This document shows, in pieces, positions 28,720-35,875 of a stretch of 64,000 nt of DNA (position 1 is the stretch's first letter; each line of letters begins with the position of its first letter). Origin of the DNA: Gimesia aquarii (GTDB taxonomy: Bacteria; Planctomycetota; Planctomycetia; Planctomycetales; Planctomycetaceae); NCBI RefSeq assembly GCF_007748195.1, contig NZ_CP037920.1, positions 1,861,501-1,925,500 on the forward strand, given 5' to 3'. The notes under the pieces were generated by a model, which was given only the letters and a program-made list of their open reading frames with translations, did no database searches and had not been told where the DNA came from. Position numbers and translations under genes: made by a program.

Positions 28720-29691
28720 ATGGATCAAACACTTATCATCTCAATCGCTGCATTTTTGGGTATGATGGCTTTCGTGGGAGCTGTCATATTCGTATTCAAG
28801 GATTTTTCGTCTAGCAAAGCGGAAGATCGTTTAGCGGTGATTACGGGTAAAAAAAAGACAGTAGATGAAACAGCTTCGTTGTTGAAAGACGAAATTGTCA
28901 AAGGTGGCATCACCAGTGTTTCAGATCGAGTAGCACATTTTTTTGAGAAGTTCGGCAATCTGAAACTGTTACTGGAGCAGGCAGAGGCTCCGTTTAAAGC
29001 AGACACTTTTCTTTTAATGACAGGGGTGGCTGCCGGATTAGGGTTTGCATTAGCCTGGTTTACGAATGCACCTGTACCGTTTTGTCCTGTAGCTGCTTTA
29101 GCGACGGGGGGACTCCCCTTTATGTGGTTATTGTTTTGCCGGAATCGACGATTCAAAAAATTTGCACAGCAGCTTCCCGATGCCTTGGAACTGGTAGGTC
29201 GCGCGCTGCGATCTGGACATAGTTTGGCCTCGGGATTGAGTGTCGTCGTACAGGAAATGCCGCCCCCGATCGCAACGGAATTTGCTATGGCGTATGAAGA
29301 ACAGAATCTGGGTATTCCCATCGATGAGGCGTTGAAGAGTATGCTCAAACGAATGCCCAACCTCGACTTGAAGTTTTTTGTGACCGCAGTTGTGATCCAA
29401 CGACAGGCAGGGGGAGACCTTGCTGAAATTCTGGACAAAATTGGTCACATTATTCGGCAGCGTTTCAAAATTATGGGACAGGTTCAAGCATTGACCGGGG
29501 AAGGCCGAATCAGTGGAGTTGTTTTGATGGCTCTACCAATTGCTCTGTTTTTTGCAGTTTACTATCTGAACCCGGATTACGTCATGTTGCTCTTTACCGA
29601 TGAATTAGGGCGTAAAATGATAGCCGGTGGAATTGTTCTTCAGGTTCTGGGAGCCCTCTGGATCAAGAAGATTATTAATATCAAGATCTGA
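28720..29691 (+). CDS. tadB: Tad secretion inner-membrane protein TadB (type II F domain)
   Basis: 323 residues. There is an N-terminal membrane segment (about 5-27), a cytoplasmic part, two further segments around residues 95-145, the type II secretion F domain (FAQQLPDALELVGRALRSGH...) and a C-terminal hydrophobic pair. It forms the inner-membrane platform with TadC that couples the ATPase to pilus growth. It follows tadA by 72 bp on the same strand. Confidence 0.88.
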   Translation: MDQTLIISIAAFLGMMAFVGAVIFVFKDFSSSKAEDRLAVITGKKKTVDETASLLKDEIVKGGITSVSDRVAHFFEKFGNLKLLLEQAEAPFKADTFLLMTGVAAGLGFALAWFTNAPVPFCPVAALATGGLPFMWLLFCRNRRFKKFAQQLPDALELVGRALRSGHSLASGLSVVVQEMPPPIATEFAMAYEEQNLGIPIDEALKSMLKRMPNLDLKFFVTAVVIQRQAGGDLAEILDKIGHIIRQRFKIMGQVQALTGEGRISGVVLMALPIALFFAVYYLNPDYVMLLFTDELGRKMIAGGIVLQVLGALWIKKIINIKI

Positions 29692-29778
29692 TTAAACGCA
29701 CGTCAGAATTACTGGATCAACTTTTTACTATTTAAAAATGAGAGCCAAAAACGTTGGCTGAGTGTGGGAGAGTGAATT

Positions 29779-30705
29779 ATGGATTTTGTTCAACTATTAC
29801 CGTGGGCGATCTTTGGGATGGTGATTGTCGGTGGTATCGCATTGATCAACAAACTGAACTCAGATCAATCGCGTACTACGGAGAGACTGGACGAGTTACG
29901 CAATCCGCACTTACGCAATAACCCAGACGCCGCTCAGTCTGCCAGTACACTATTGGAAAAGGCAGCGCCCACACTTTCCAAAGCATTGACGCCCAAATCA
30001 GAACTGGAAGAGAACAAATTAAAAGTGAGGTTAGCAAATGCCGGATACAATTCGGAGAATGCGTCGTCAATCTATCTTTCATTAAAAGTCGCTCTAGGAT
30101 TACTAGGATTGTTGCTGGGGTCAAGTTATGGTTTTTATCGTTTTGGATTTGCCCAAAATGGTTGGACGGCATTGGTCATTGGCGGTGGTATTGGTTTTTA
30201 TCTACCCGAACTGGTCTTACGTTTTTTAGCAAGTTCTCGAATCTCACGTATTTTCTTGTCTTTACCTGATGCATTAGACTTGCTTGTTGTGTGTGTCGAA
30301 GCGGGGCTGGGGCTTGATGCTGCCATGAGGCGGGTTTCGGAAGAACTGGAAGAAACGGCCCCGGATGTGTGTAGTGAATTTGCTTTGTGTAATCTGCAAT
30401 TACAGATGGGGCGCCCACGACGTGAAGTATTACATGATTTGGGTATCCGCAGTGGTGTCGATGACATGCGTGCTCTGGCCGCTATCTTGATTCAGGCAGA
30501 CAAGTTTGGTTCATCAATTGCTCAGGCGTTGAGAGTCCAATCTGACAGCATGCGTGTGAAACGTAGCCAGATGGCAGAAGAGCAGGCGGCGATGACTGCG
30601 GTGAAGATGATCTTTCCTCTGGTGCTGTTCATTTTTCCGGGAATTTTTGTCGTCCTGGTCGGTCCTGCTGCCATCATGATGATTAACGGTTTACTTGCGA
30701 ACTAA
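29779..30705 (+). CDS. tadC: Tad secretion inner-membrane protein TadC (type II F domain)
   Basis: 308 residues. There is a single N-terminal membrane segment, a pair of segments near residues 95-155, the F domain signature FLSLPDALDLLVVCVEAGLG, and C-terminal LVLFIFPGIFVVLVGPAAIM, the usual TadC ending. It is the partner of TadB in the inner membrane. GGGAGAG-like ribosome spacing is weak, but GTGGGAGAG precedes the ATG by about 5 nt. It is last in the operon; a strong terminator lies about 45 bp after the stop. Confidence 0.9.
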   Translation: MDFVQLLPWAIFGMVIVGGIALINKLNSDQSRTTERLDELRNPHLRNNPDAAQSASTLLEKAAPTLSKALTPKSELEENKLKVRLANAGYNSENASSIYLSLKVALGLLGLLLGSSYGFYRFGFAQNGWTALVIGGGIGFYLPELVLRFLASSRISRIFLSLPDALDLLVVCVEAGLGLDAAMRRVSEELEETAPDVCSEFALCNLQLQMGRPRREVLHDLGIRSGVDDMRALAAILIQADKFGSSIAQALRVQSDSMRVKRSQMAEEQAAMTAVKMIFPLVLFIFPGIFVVLVGPAAIMMINGLLAN

Positions 30706-30749
30706 CTCTGAAGTTATTTTTAACTGCAAATTCATCAAACAGCTTTGTT

Positions 30750-30793
30750 AACACCTTTGAACATTTCGATGATCAAAGGTGTTTTATTTTCTT
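30750..30793 (+). terminator. Rho-independent terminator of the Tad operon
   Basis: An 11-bp perfect stem (AACACCTTTGA, 30750-30760, with TCAAAGGTGTT, 30773-30783), a 12-nt loop and a T-rich tail (TTATTTTCTTT). Confidence 0.85.
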
Positions 30794-31181
30794 TACAGTT
30801 GATGTTTACATTTTAGAGATCCTTAGAAATAGAAGAATAATCCTCATTGTAAATTGGTAATATTTACCCTCAATGTCTGCTTTTGAGTCATTTTGCTGGT
30901 ATCAAACAGTCTCAATCCCGAATCTCTTTTCCAAAGGGGGTTTGGCACTTATTTTGCGTTAAATTGAATTACATTAGATATTTAAGTGGGGTACAAATAT
31001 ATCATGCTCATGTCGTGAGTTCGATCTTTGCCGCATTAGATCTCTTTTTTCTTAAATGTCATACGCGGGCCTTGAGATGACGAATAGCAAGGTTCTGCGA
31101 TCTTAGTGTCGATTGAACATCAACTGCGAATTGTATTCAAAGTTTAGCGTTACTTGAATATGGTTCAGAGGCATTGTTTTT

Positions 31182-31210
31182 TTGACAAACAGTAATAAGG
31201 CACATATAAA
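31182..31210 (+). promoter_or_regulatory. Near-consensus sigma-70 promoter
   Basis: TTGACA (31182-31187), a 17-bp spacer and TATAAA (31205-31210). All six -35 bases and five of six -10 bases match. The predicted start of transcription is near 31217, about 30 nt before the ATG of the 140-residue protein. Confidence 0.75.
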
Positions 31211-31245
31211 ATTCACTGTCCAATTTTCTAGATCGACAATTTCAG

Positions 31246-31668
31246 ATGCCCGCCCCTCCAAACTGGCTTAGTTCGATGGCTAATCAAGTCGCCTCTTTGA
31301 TGTATGATGTCGATGTGCTTGCGCCTATTGGTTGTCACTTTTTTCATAATGCAAGCCGTAACGAATGGGAAGTCACTCTGTTTGCTTCGAATACAGAAAT
31401 TGTAGGCGGTGAGTGGGACGGTGTTTTGGCACCTTCCAAGTTCTGTTTTGATATTCTCAAGCTGGGGGAATATTTTGAAGAAGTGCGTGCTTTGTACTGG
31501 CAGGCTTTACCTGTTGATTATGACGACCAACTCGGCCCACATATTTCGATCGAAGCGACTTATGAAGGGCATCAGGTTTGGGTTCGCGTTCTGGCGGAAT
31601 CACCAGAAGAATTTGAACCAGGTCGCCGAATTCAAGCTTATGATGCGAACCTGAAAGAGATCTGGTAA
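31246..31668 (+). CDS. Conserved hypothetical cytoplasmic protein
   Basis: 140 residues, acidic, no signal peptide or membrane segment. Landmarks: PAPPNWLSSMANQVA at the start, VTLFASNTEIVGGEWDG in the middle and ISIEATYEGHQVWVRVLAES towards the end, suggesting an alpha/beta fold with an amphipathic beta sheet. No family recognised. The gene is preceded by an unusually good promoter, which suggests it is expressed constitutively and well. It stands alone between the Tad operon and the DUF1559 modules. Confidence 0.6.
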   Translation: MPAPPNWLSSMANQVASLMYDVDVLAPIGCHFFHNASRNEWEVTLFASNTEIVGGEWDGVLAPSKFCFDILKLGEYFEEVRALYWQALPVDYDDQLGPHISIEATYEGHQVWVRVLAESPEEFEPGRRIQAYDANLKEIW

Positions 31669-31858
31669 TTGAATCTTTTATCCGTTCTGGAATAAAAGCT
31701 GAGTTAGTAGACCCAGATCAGGTCTGCTCTTCGATATCTTATGATTACTGAAGTCTCGGGATATCAGGAAGGTGCATCAAGTAGACCGGTACTCGCAATC
31801 AACTGGTACACTCTGATTTGACTATAAGGCCGGGGTTTCGCATAAGCAAAATTTCAGG

Positions 31859-32020
31859 TTACCTAAGGTCTTTTTTCATCTGTTTTTCACCTTCTGCTTC
31901 CGCAGCAGGATCAATTTCGACTGTGACATCATACTCGCCTTCGACCATCGGTTTTTCTCCACCACAGCCGAACAGGAAGGGAGTTAAAAAGGTTAACAGT
32001 AAAAAAGAATATCGATTCAT
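31859..32020 (-). CDS. Small lipoprotein, copy 1 (downstream of DUF1559 gene)
   Basis: 53 residues. The signal peptide (MNRYSFLLLTFLTPFLFGC) ends in the lipobox LFGC with Cys 19. The mature part is acidic, starting GGEKPMVEGEYD and ending in a Lys-rich tail (EKQMKKDLR). It is clearly related to the 56-residue protein at 33736-33906 (shared FLFGCG, E-P-M-V, acidic middle, basic end). Each lies behind a DUF1559 gene, separated from it by a hairpin. Planctomycete DUF1559 genes are often followed by such small lipoprotein genes; their function is unknown. Too short for most gene finders. Confidence 0.65.
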   Translation of the reverse strand: MNRYSFLLLTFLTPFLFGCGGEKPMVEGEYDVTVEIDPAAEAEGEKQMKKDLR

Positions 32021-32163
32021 GATGTCTGTTCTTCCGTTTGATTTTAGAATACCGATTAGAGAAATAGACTGTCATTTATTTAAAAAGCGGGTGTAGAAAA
32101 ACTCATTTATTTCTTCAAATTCCAAAATGAGACGACGCTTATCCCTGGTATCGGTGTTAGATA

Positions 32164-32198
32164 CATCGCCACTTGATGCTTGAAATCAAGTGGCGATG
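32164..32198 (-). repeat. Intercistronic hairpin, module 1
   Basis: A 14-bp perfect stem (CATCGCCACTTGAT, 32164-32177, with ATCAAGTGGCGATG, 32185-32198) and a 7-nt loop between the DUF1559 gene and the small lipoprotein gene. No T-run follows, so it may protect the upstream message or partly end transcription. The same stem core occurs in module 2. Confidence 0.75.
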
Positions 32199-32232
32199 AA
32201 CGTACTCGATATAAAAAGGTCAGATACGAATC

Positions 32233-33174
32233 TTACCATTCACCAATGACATTTCCATCAGCAGGGGCACCCAGATCTCGCCATGTCTGTAAATCGATGC
32301 TGTTAGATGCAAAGCGGACTGCACCATCGGCGACTAAGACGTGGACTCCTCCAGTGTGCTTACTTCGTGCTGCTAGAATTGCTGCAGTCGTACTAGAGCC
32401 ACCACCACAGTCAGGCTGTTCATGATTCGGCCCATAGACGGTACCATAATAATGTGCCTCATAGACCTGAGCCCAGAACCAGGAGAAGCCTTGCTGGGCA
32501 CCTCCCGTATATGCAGGAAAGCCGCTGGTCTGACAACTGGCTGGACAGACGCCACCTGAGGGCTGGTCACTACAGAGAGGGGCACTTGCAAACGTTTCTG
32601 AAACCATCATGGTGTTTGAGGTCCCGTCTTCAATATCTCGAATTCGGACATTACTGTTCTGTGCGAAAATCGAACCAGAGATGTTCGCGGTTGAAGATGC
32701 TCCTGTACCTCGACATGCCATATAGTTTGTTGGACCATAAGTTCCACTTGGTTGACGGGATGAATCACTGGGGCAGCGAACTACAGGTAACTTTTCTCTG
32801 CGGATATTGTTATTGGGAGCGGCACTGACTCCGCTTTCCATTTCCCAGTTAATTTGATTGTAGAGAGGTGCCTGATCAAGGAAGGGAAGAATCCGTGGGA
32901 TCCAGCCGAGTTGGCTTGTTGTCCAGGATTGAACTCCTGAGCCATAGGTTCTTCTCACATCCCCTGGTGGGAACGTTCTGAAATTATCGTGATAATTGTG
33001 TAAGGCCAGACCAATCTGTTTCAGATTGTTTTTACACTGTGAGCGACGTGCTGCTTCGCGTGCTTGTTGAACTGCTGGCAACAGTAAGGCAATTAAGATA
33101 GCGATGATAGCAATCACTACCAGCAGTTCGATCAACGTGAAGCCGCGTTTCCTTTTGAGCAACATTCTTTCCAT
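32233..33174 (-). CDS. DUF1559 protein with type IV pilin-like N-terminus, copy 1
   Basis: 313 residues. The ATG at 33174 has GGGAG about 8 nt upstream. It begins with a prepilin-type signal: basic residues then [20 protein letters not shown], the prepilin peptidase cleavage/methylation motif (G|FTLIE) and hydrophobic helix, followed by [20 protein letters not shown]. The rest is the DUF1559 (SBP_bac_10-like) domain, with [18 protein letters not shown] and the C-terminal H-x9-DG motif ([12 protein letters not shown]). It is a presumed minor pseudopilin or surface protein; planctomycete genomes carry dozens to hundreds of copies. It is followed by a hairpin and a small lipoprotein, and is strongly similar to the copy at 34072-35007. 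Confidence 0.9.
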   Translation of the reverse strand: MERMLLKRKRGFTLIELLVVIAIIAILIALLLPAVQQAREAARRSQCKNNLKQIGLALHNYHDNFRTFPPGDVRRTYGSGVQSWTTSQLGWIPRILPFLDQAPLYNQINWEMESGVSAAPNNNIRREKLPVVRCPSDSSRQPSGTYGPTNYMACRGTGASSTANISGSIFAQNSNVRIRDIEDGTSNTMMVSETFASAPLCSDQPSGGVCPASCQTSGFPAYTGGAQQGFSWFWAQVYEAHYYGTVYGPNHEQPDCGGGSSTTAAILAARSKHTGGVHVLVADGAVRFASNSIDLQTWRDLGAPADGNVIGEW

Positions 33175-33735
33175 AACTTGAACTCCCGGAAATAAAATAA
33201 AGAAACAAAAACAGATACCGAATAAGGCATAAAACGAACCTCTATTTCAGTCAGTATTTTCACTGACGAAATAAAGGGGATTTTGCTTAATAAAATTTGA
33301 AGTGATTAGACTGATTTCAGTCTTTTAAGTGAGTTCAATTAACTTATGAGTAACTACAACCATACTTAGATAATGGATACATAGTTTCTTATATTGATTA
33401 ATTTTTTATTGATAAATGAAAATACCAGTAAGAATAGGTGTTTTTAATTTACCTGAAGGGAGAAATAAATCAAGCCTAAAAACGTACTCAAGAGTTGAGT
33501 AGTAAAGAAAGATCATCAGATAAGATTATTTGAAGGGTAGCCTTTTTTAATTTAACTTGTTTAATTAATTGTGGGTTGGCTTTAAAAAATAGAAGAGAAT
33601 GAGATGAGGCCATCGCTAAGTATTAGCTATGATAGTGAATTAAGGCCACGAGAGAGCTTAGAATTTAAGTTTTGGCGACCCCATGATTGATATACTCAGG
33701 TTCTTTGTAAAACGAACCTGGTTAACCTGAGAAAA
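33175..33735. other. AT-rich leader region between the two DUF1559 modules
   Basis: 561 bp of very AT-rich DNA, no gene. The 80 bp before the DUF1559 start (a GGAAATAAAA box next to the ribosome site, then an AAGGCATAA box) resembles the matching region before copy 2 (35008-35090), so the duplication extends into the leader. Confidence 0.5.
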
Positions 33736-33906
33736 TTATCGATTTTCTTTCATCGCTTTCTTTTGCGCGGCCGCTTCCTCAGCTGGATCAAGCTGGTCAG
33801 CTTCGTTGAACTCACCTTCTTTCACCATTGGTTCTTCTGCACCACATCCAAACAGGAACGGAATCGAGCAGGTAACAATCAAGAGAGATGATAAGTATCG
33901 AATCAT
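33736..33906 (-). CDS. Small lipoprotein, copy 2 (downstream of DUF1559 gene)
   Basis: 56 residues. The signal peptide ends in the lipobox LFGC (Cys 21). The mature sequence begins GAEEPMVKEGEF, is acidic in the middle (EADQLDPAEEAA) and ends in a basic helix (AQKKAMKENR). It is a paralogue of the 53-residue protein at 31859-32020 and holds the same position behind a DUF1559 gene. Function unknown; its outer face would be anchored in the membrane by lipid. It could be an accessory of the neighbouring pseudopilin-like protein, which is inference from synteny. Confidence 0.65.
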   Translation of the reverse strand: MIRYLSSLLIVTCSIPFLFGCGAEEPMVKEGEFNEADQLDPAEEAAAQKKAMKENR

Positions 33907-34001
33907 TTTTGTTTCAATCTGTAATTATTAGAGTTTGGAAAATTATGAGTGTTACGTACCGATTAAAAGATGTGAGTGGCTCTTTATCACAAATTTAGAA
34001 A

Positions 34002-34037
34002 TGATCGCCACCTGATTTGAAAAACAAGTGGCGATCA
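34002..34037 (-). repeat. Intercistronic hairpin, module 2
   Basis: A stem of TGATCGCCAC (34002-34011) with GTGGCGATCA (34028-34037), extended inward by two pairs across one mismatch. It lies between the DUF1559 gene and its small lipoprotein gene, exactly as in module 1, and shares the core ATCGCCACNTG/CANGTGGCGAT. Confidence 0.75.
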
Positions 34038-34071
34038 TCAGTTATTAATCAGTGAGCACTAAGTGTGTTAC

Positions 34072-35007
34072 TTACCATTCACCAAGCACGTTCCCGTCAT
34101 CAGGATCGCCTAAATTTCTCCAAATGGATAGGTCGATGTTTTCGGAAGCGAAGCGGACTGCCCCATCTGCCAGTAGAACATGGACTCCACCCACATGCTT
34201 GCTGCGAGCAGAAAGGTGTGCTGCTTGCGAACTGGAACTTGCACCACAGTCAGGTTCAGAGTGATTAGGAGTATAAACTGTGCCGTAATAGGCTGCCTCA
34301 TACAGAGCTGCATACATCCATGAGTAACCTTGCTGTGCGCCTCCTGTATAGGGGGTTTTTGTGATACAACTGGCAGGACAAACACCTCCCGAAGGCTGGT
34401 CATCACAGAAGGGAGCACTGGCAAAGGTTTCTGAGATCATCATGGAATTCGAAGTTCCGTCTCCAATATCACGAATCTTGGTATTGCTATTGTTGGCAAA
34501 GATTGATGTATCAGGGCTACCAGTTGTAGTAGTGGTAATTCCTCTACATGCCATGTAGTTTGTGGGGCCGTAATCTGCTGATGGTTGACGAGAAGAATCA
34601 CTGGGGCAGCGAACTACGGGCAATTTTTCTCTTCTGAGAGCATTATTAGGAGCGGCACTAACTCCGGCTTCCAGTTCAAAATTGATTTGATTGTAGAGTG
34701 GGGCCTGATCAAGGAAAGGTAAAATTCGAGGAATCCAACCCAGCATGCTGGTTGTCCAGGTCTGGACCCCGGCACCATAAGTTCTTCTCACATCTCCTGG
34801 AGGAAATGATCTGAAGTTGTCGTGGTAATTGTGTAAGGCCAGGCCAATTTGCTTAAGATTATTTTTGCAAGTTGAACGGCGTGCGGCTTCACGCGCCTGT
34901 TGAACAGCTGGTAACAGTAAGGCAATTAAGATTGCAATGATCGCAATCACCACCAGCAACTCAATCAGTGTGAAACCACGCTTCTTTTTGAGTAACATTT
35001 TTCCCAT
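34072..35007 (-). CDS. DUF1559 protein with type IV pilin-like N-terminus, copy 2
   Basis: 311 residues, start ATG 35007 with GGAG upstream. It has the same architecture as copy 1: [18 protein letters not shown] prepilin signal and helix, [17 protein letters not shown], the DUF1559 domain with RCPSDSS and [11 protein letters not shown], and the closing [16 protein letters not shown] (H-x9-DG). The two proteins are nearly identical over long stretches, with differences concentrated in the central ~60-residue loop (after MACRG and around the PASC... segment). Cysteines in the central loop ([14 protein letters not shown]) are kept in both and may form disulfides. It is probably the first gene of the second module. 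Confidence 0.9.
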   Translation of the reverse strand: MGKMLLKKKRGFTLIELLVVIAIIAILIALLLPAVQQAREAARRSTCKNNLKQIGLALHNYHDNFRSFPPGDVRRTYGAGVQTWTTSMLGWIPRILPFLDQAPLYNQINFELEAGVSAAPNNALRREKLPVVRCPSDSSRQPSADYGPTNYMACRGITTTTTGSPDTSIFANNSNTKIRDIGDGTSNSMMISETFASAPFCDDQPSGGVCPASCITKTPYTGGAQQGYSWMYAALYEAAYYGTVYTPNHSEPDCGASSSSQAAHLSARSKHVGGVHVLLADGAVRFASENIDLSIWRNLGDPDDGNVLGEW

Positions 35008-35574
35008 ACTTTGTACTCCTGGAAATAAAAAATAATCTTAAGAAAGGCATAAGATGTAAAATGAAACAACATTTCGACCAACGAAAATGGTGTTGGTGAA
35101 ACACGACTCGTTAGATTTCTGTTCTATTTTTAGTGAAAACGGAGGAAAGTTTCGTTTGCCTGCTACACGAACATTGGGTTTTCAAGTGGTGGGATGACTA
35201 GTCCAAATAAATGTTTGTACTAACAAGGCAAACTACGGTGAATACTAGTAAAACAATTAATTTATTCTAAATAATATTGAGGCTGAAACAATAATAGTAA
35301 GTGCATATTTTGCCTTTAATTAATGTTTTATTTATTAAATATGGTGTTTTGTCCATGTTTAGTAAGTGTTTTTGCTAAAAGCGGTTAGAACAACGGTTTT
35401 CGTGTCATTCATTCTGATTCTACTTTGTCATGAAACTCATCAGTGTAGGTCAAAACCAGCGTATCATTGAGTTGAAACTGAGTCTCAATATGCCTATAGT
35501 GAAGAGGAATAACACAGTAAATGCACTTAAATACACGCTATATTGCTTTCTTTTGTGTTGAGATCGTATTTGTG
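35008..35574. other. Intergenic region with feoA control signals
   Basis: 567 bp between the divergent DUF1559 and feo genes. The left part is the AT-rich DUF1559 leader. The right end holds the feoA promoter and a palindrome (separate entry). An in-frame ATG at 35521 could extend FeoA by 18 hydrophobic residues but is not expected for this cytoplasmic protein family. Confidence 0.4.
35472..35500 (+). promoter_or_regulatory. feoA promoter overlapped by a palindrome (candidate metal-responsive operator)
   Basis: TTGAAA (35472-35477), a 17-bp spacer and TATAGT (35495-35500) form a credible promoter. The 17-bp sequence TTGAAACTGAGTCTCAA (35472-35488) is a palindrome with one mismatched pair around a central G. 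It covers the -35 box and most of the spacer. Its shape (8-1-8, TTGARACT) resembles Fur-type boxes, and the genes downstream import iron, so iron repression is a fair inference. Confidence 0.55.
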
Positions 35575-35799
35575 ATGACGTTAAACCAGATTATCAAAGG
35601 CCAGATTGCGCGGATCACCCAAATCAATGGTGAAGATGCTGTTTCCATTCGCTTAATGGAGATGGGGCTTATTGATGGTGAGGAGATACAACTCTTAGGC
35701 AAAGCGCCTTTAGGTGATCCATTGGAGTTTGCGGTACGTGGCTACCGTTTATCTCTTCGATTGAATGAAGCAAAGTGTGTTGAGGTCGAGATCGTATAA
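35575..35799 (+). CDS. feoA: Ferrous iron transport protein A
   Basis: 74 residues from the ATG at 35575 (92 if the upstream ATG at 35521 is used; AGAGGA precedes that one). It is a small SH3-like FeoA domain: GQIARITQI, RLMEMGLIDGEEIQLL, GDPLEFAVRGYRLSLRLNEA and the closing VEVEIV. It acts in the cytoplasm and helps the FeoB transporter. feoB starts 76 bp downstream on the same strand. The shorter form matches the usual family length; the longer one would add an odd hydrophobic start. Confidence 0.88.
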   Translation: MTLNQIIKGQIARITQINGEDAVSIRLMEMGLIDGEEIQLLGKAPLGDPLEFAVRGYRLSLRLNEAKCVEVEIV

Positions 35800-35875
35800 C
35801 TTCAGTGCTTTCTGAATTTGCAGGCCATAATGTTTCCTTCCAAATGAAAGCGACGCTTTCAGAGCTTCCAGTTTC

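Larger units (their letters stand above)
30706..31245. other. Intergenic region between tadC and a hypothetical gene
   Basis: 540 bp. It contains the tadC terminator (30750-30790) and a near-consensus promoter (31182-31210), listed separately. The middle 390 bp is AT-rich with no supported gene. Confidence 0.45.

Noticed and set aside
28725-29438. A 237-codon open frame antisense to tadB
   Set aside because: A codon-bias shadow of tadB: Ser/Ala/Asn-rich without domain motifs; tadB has clear family features.
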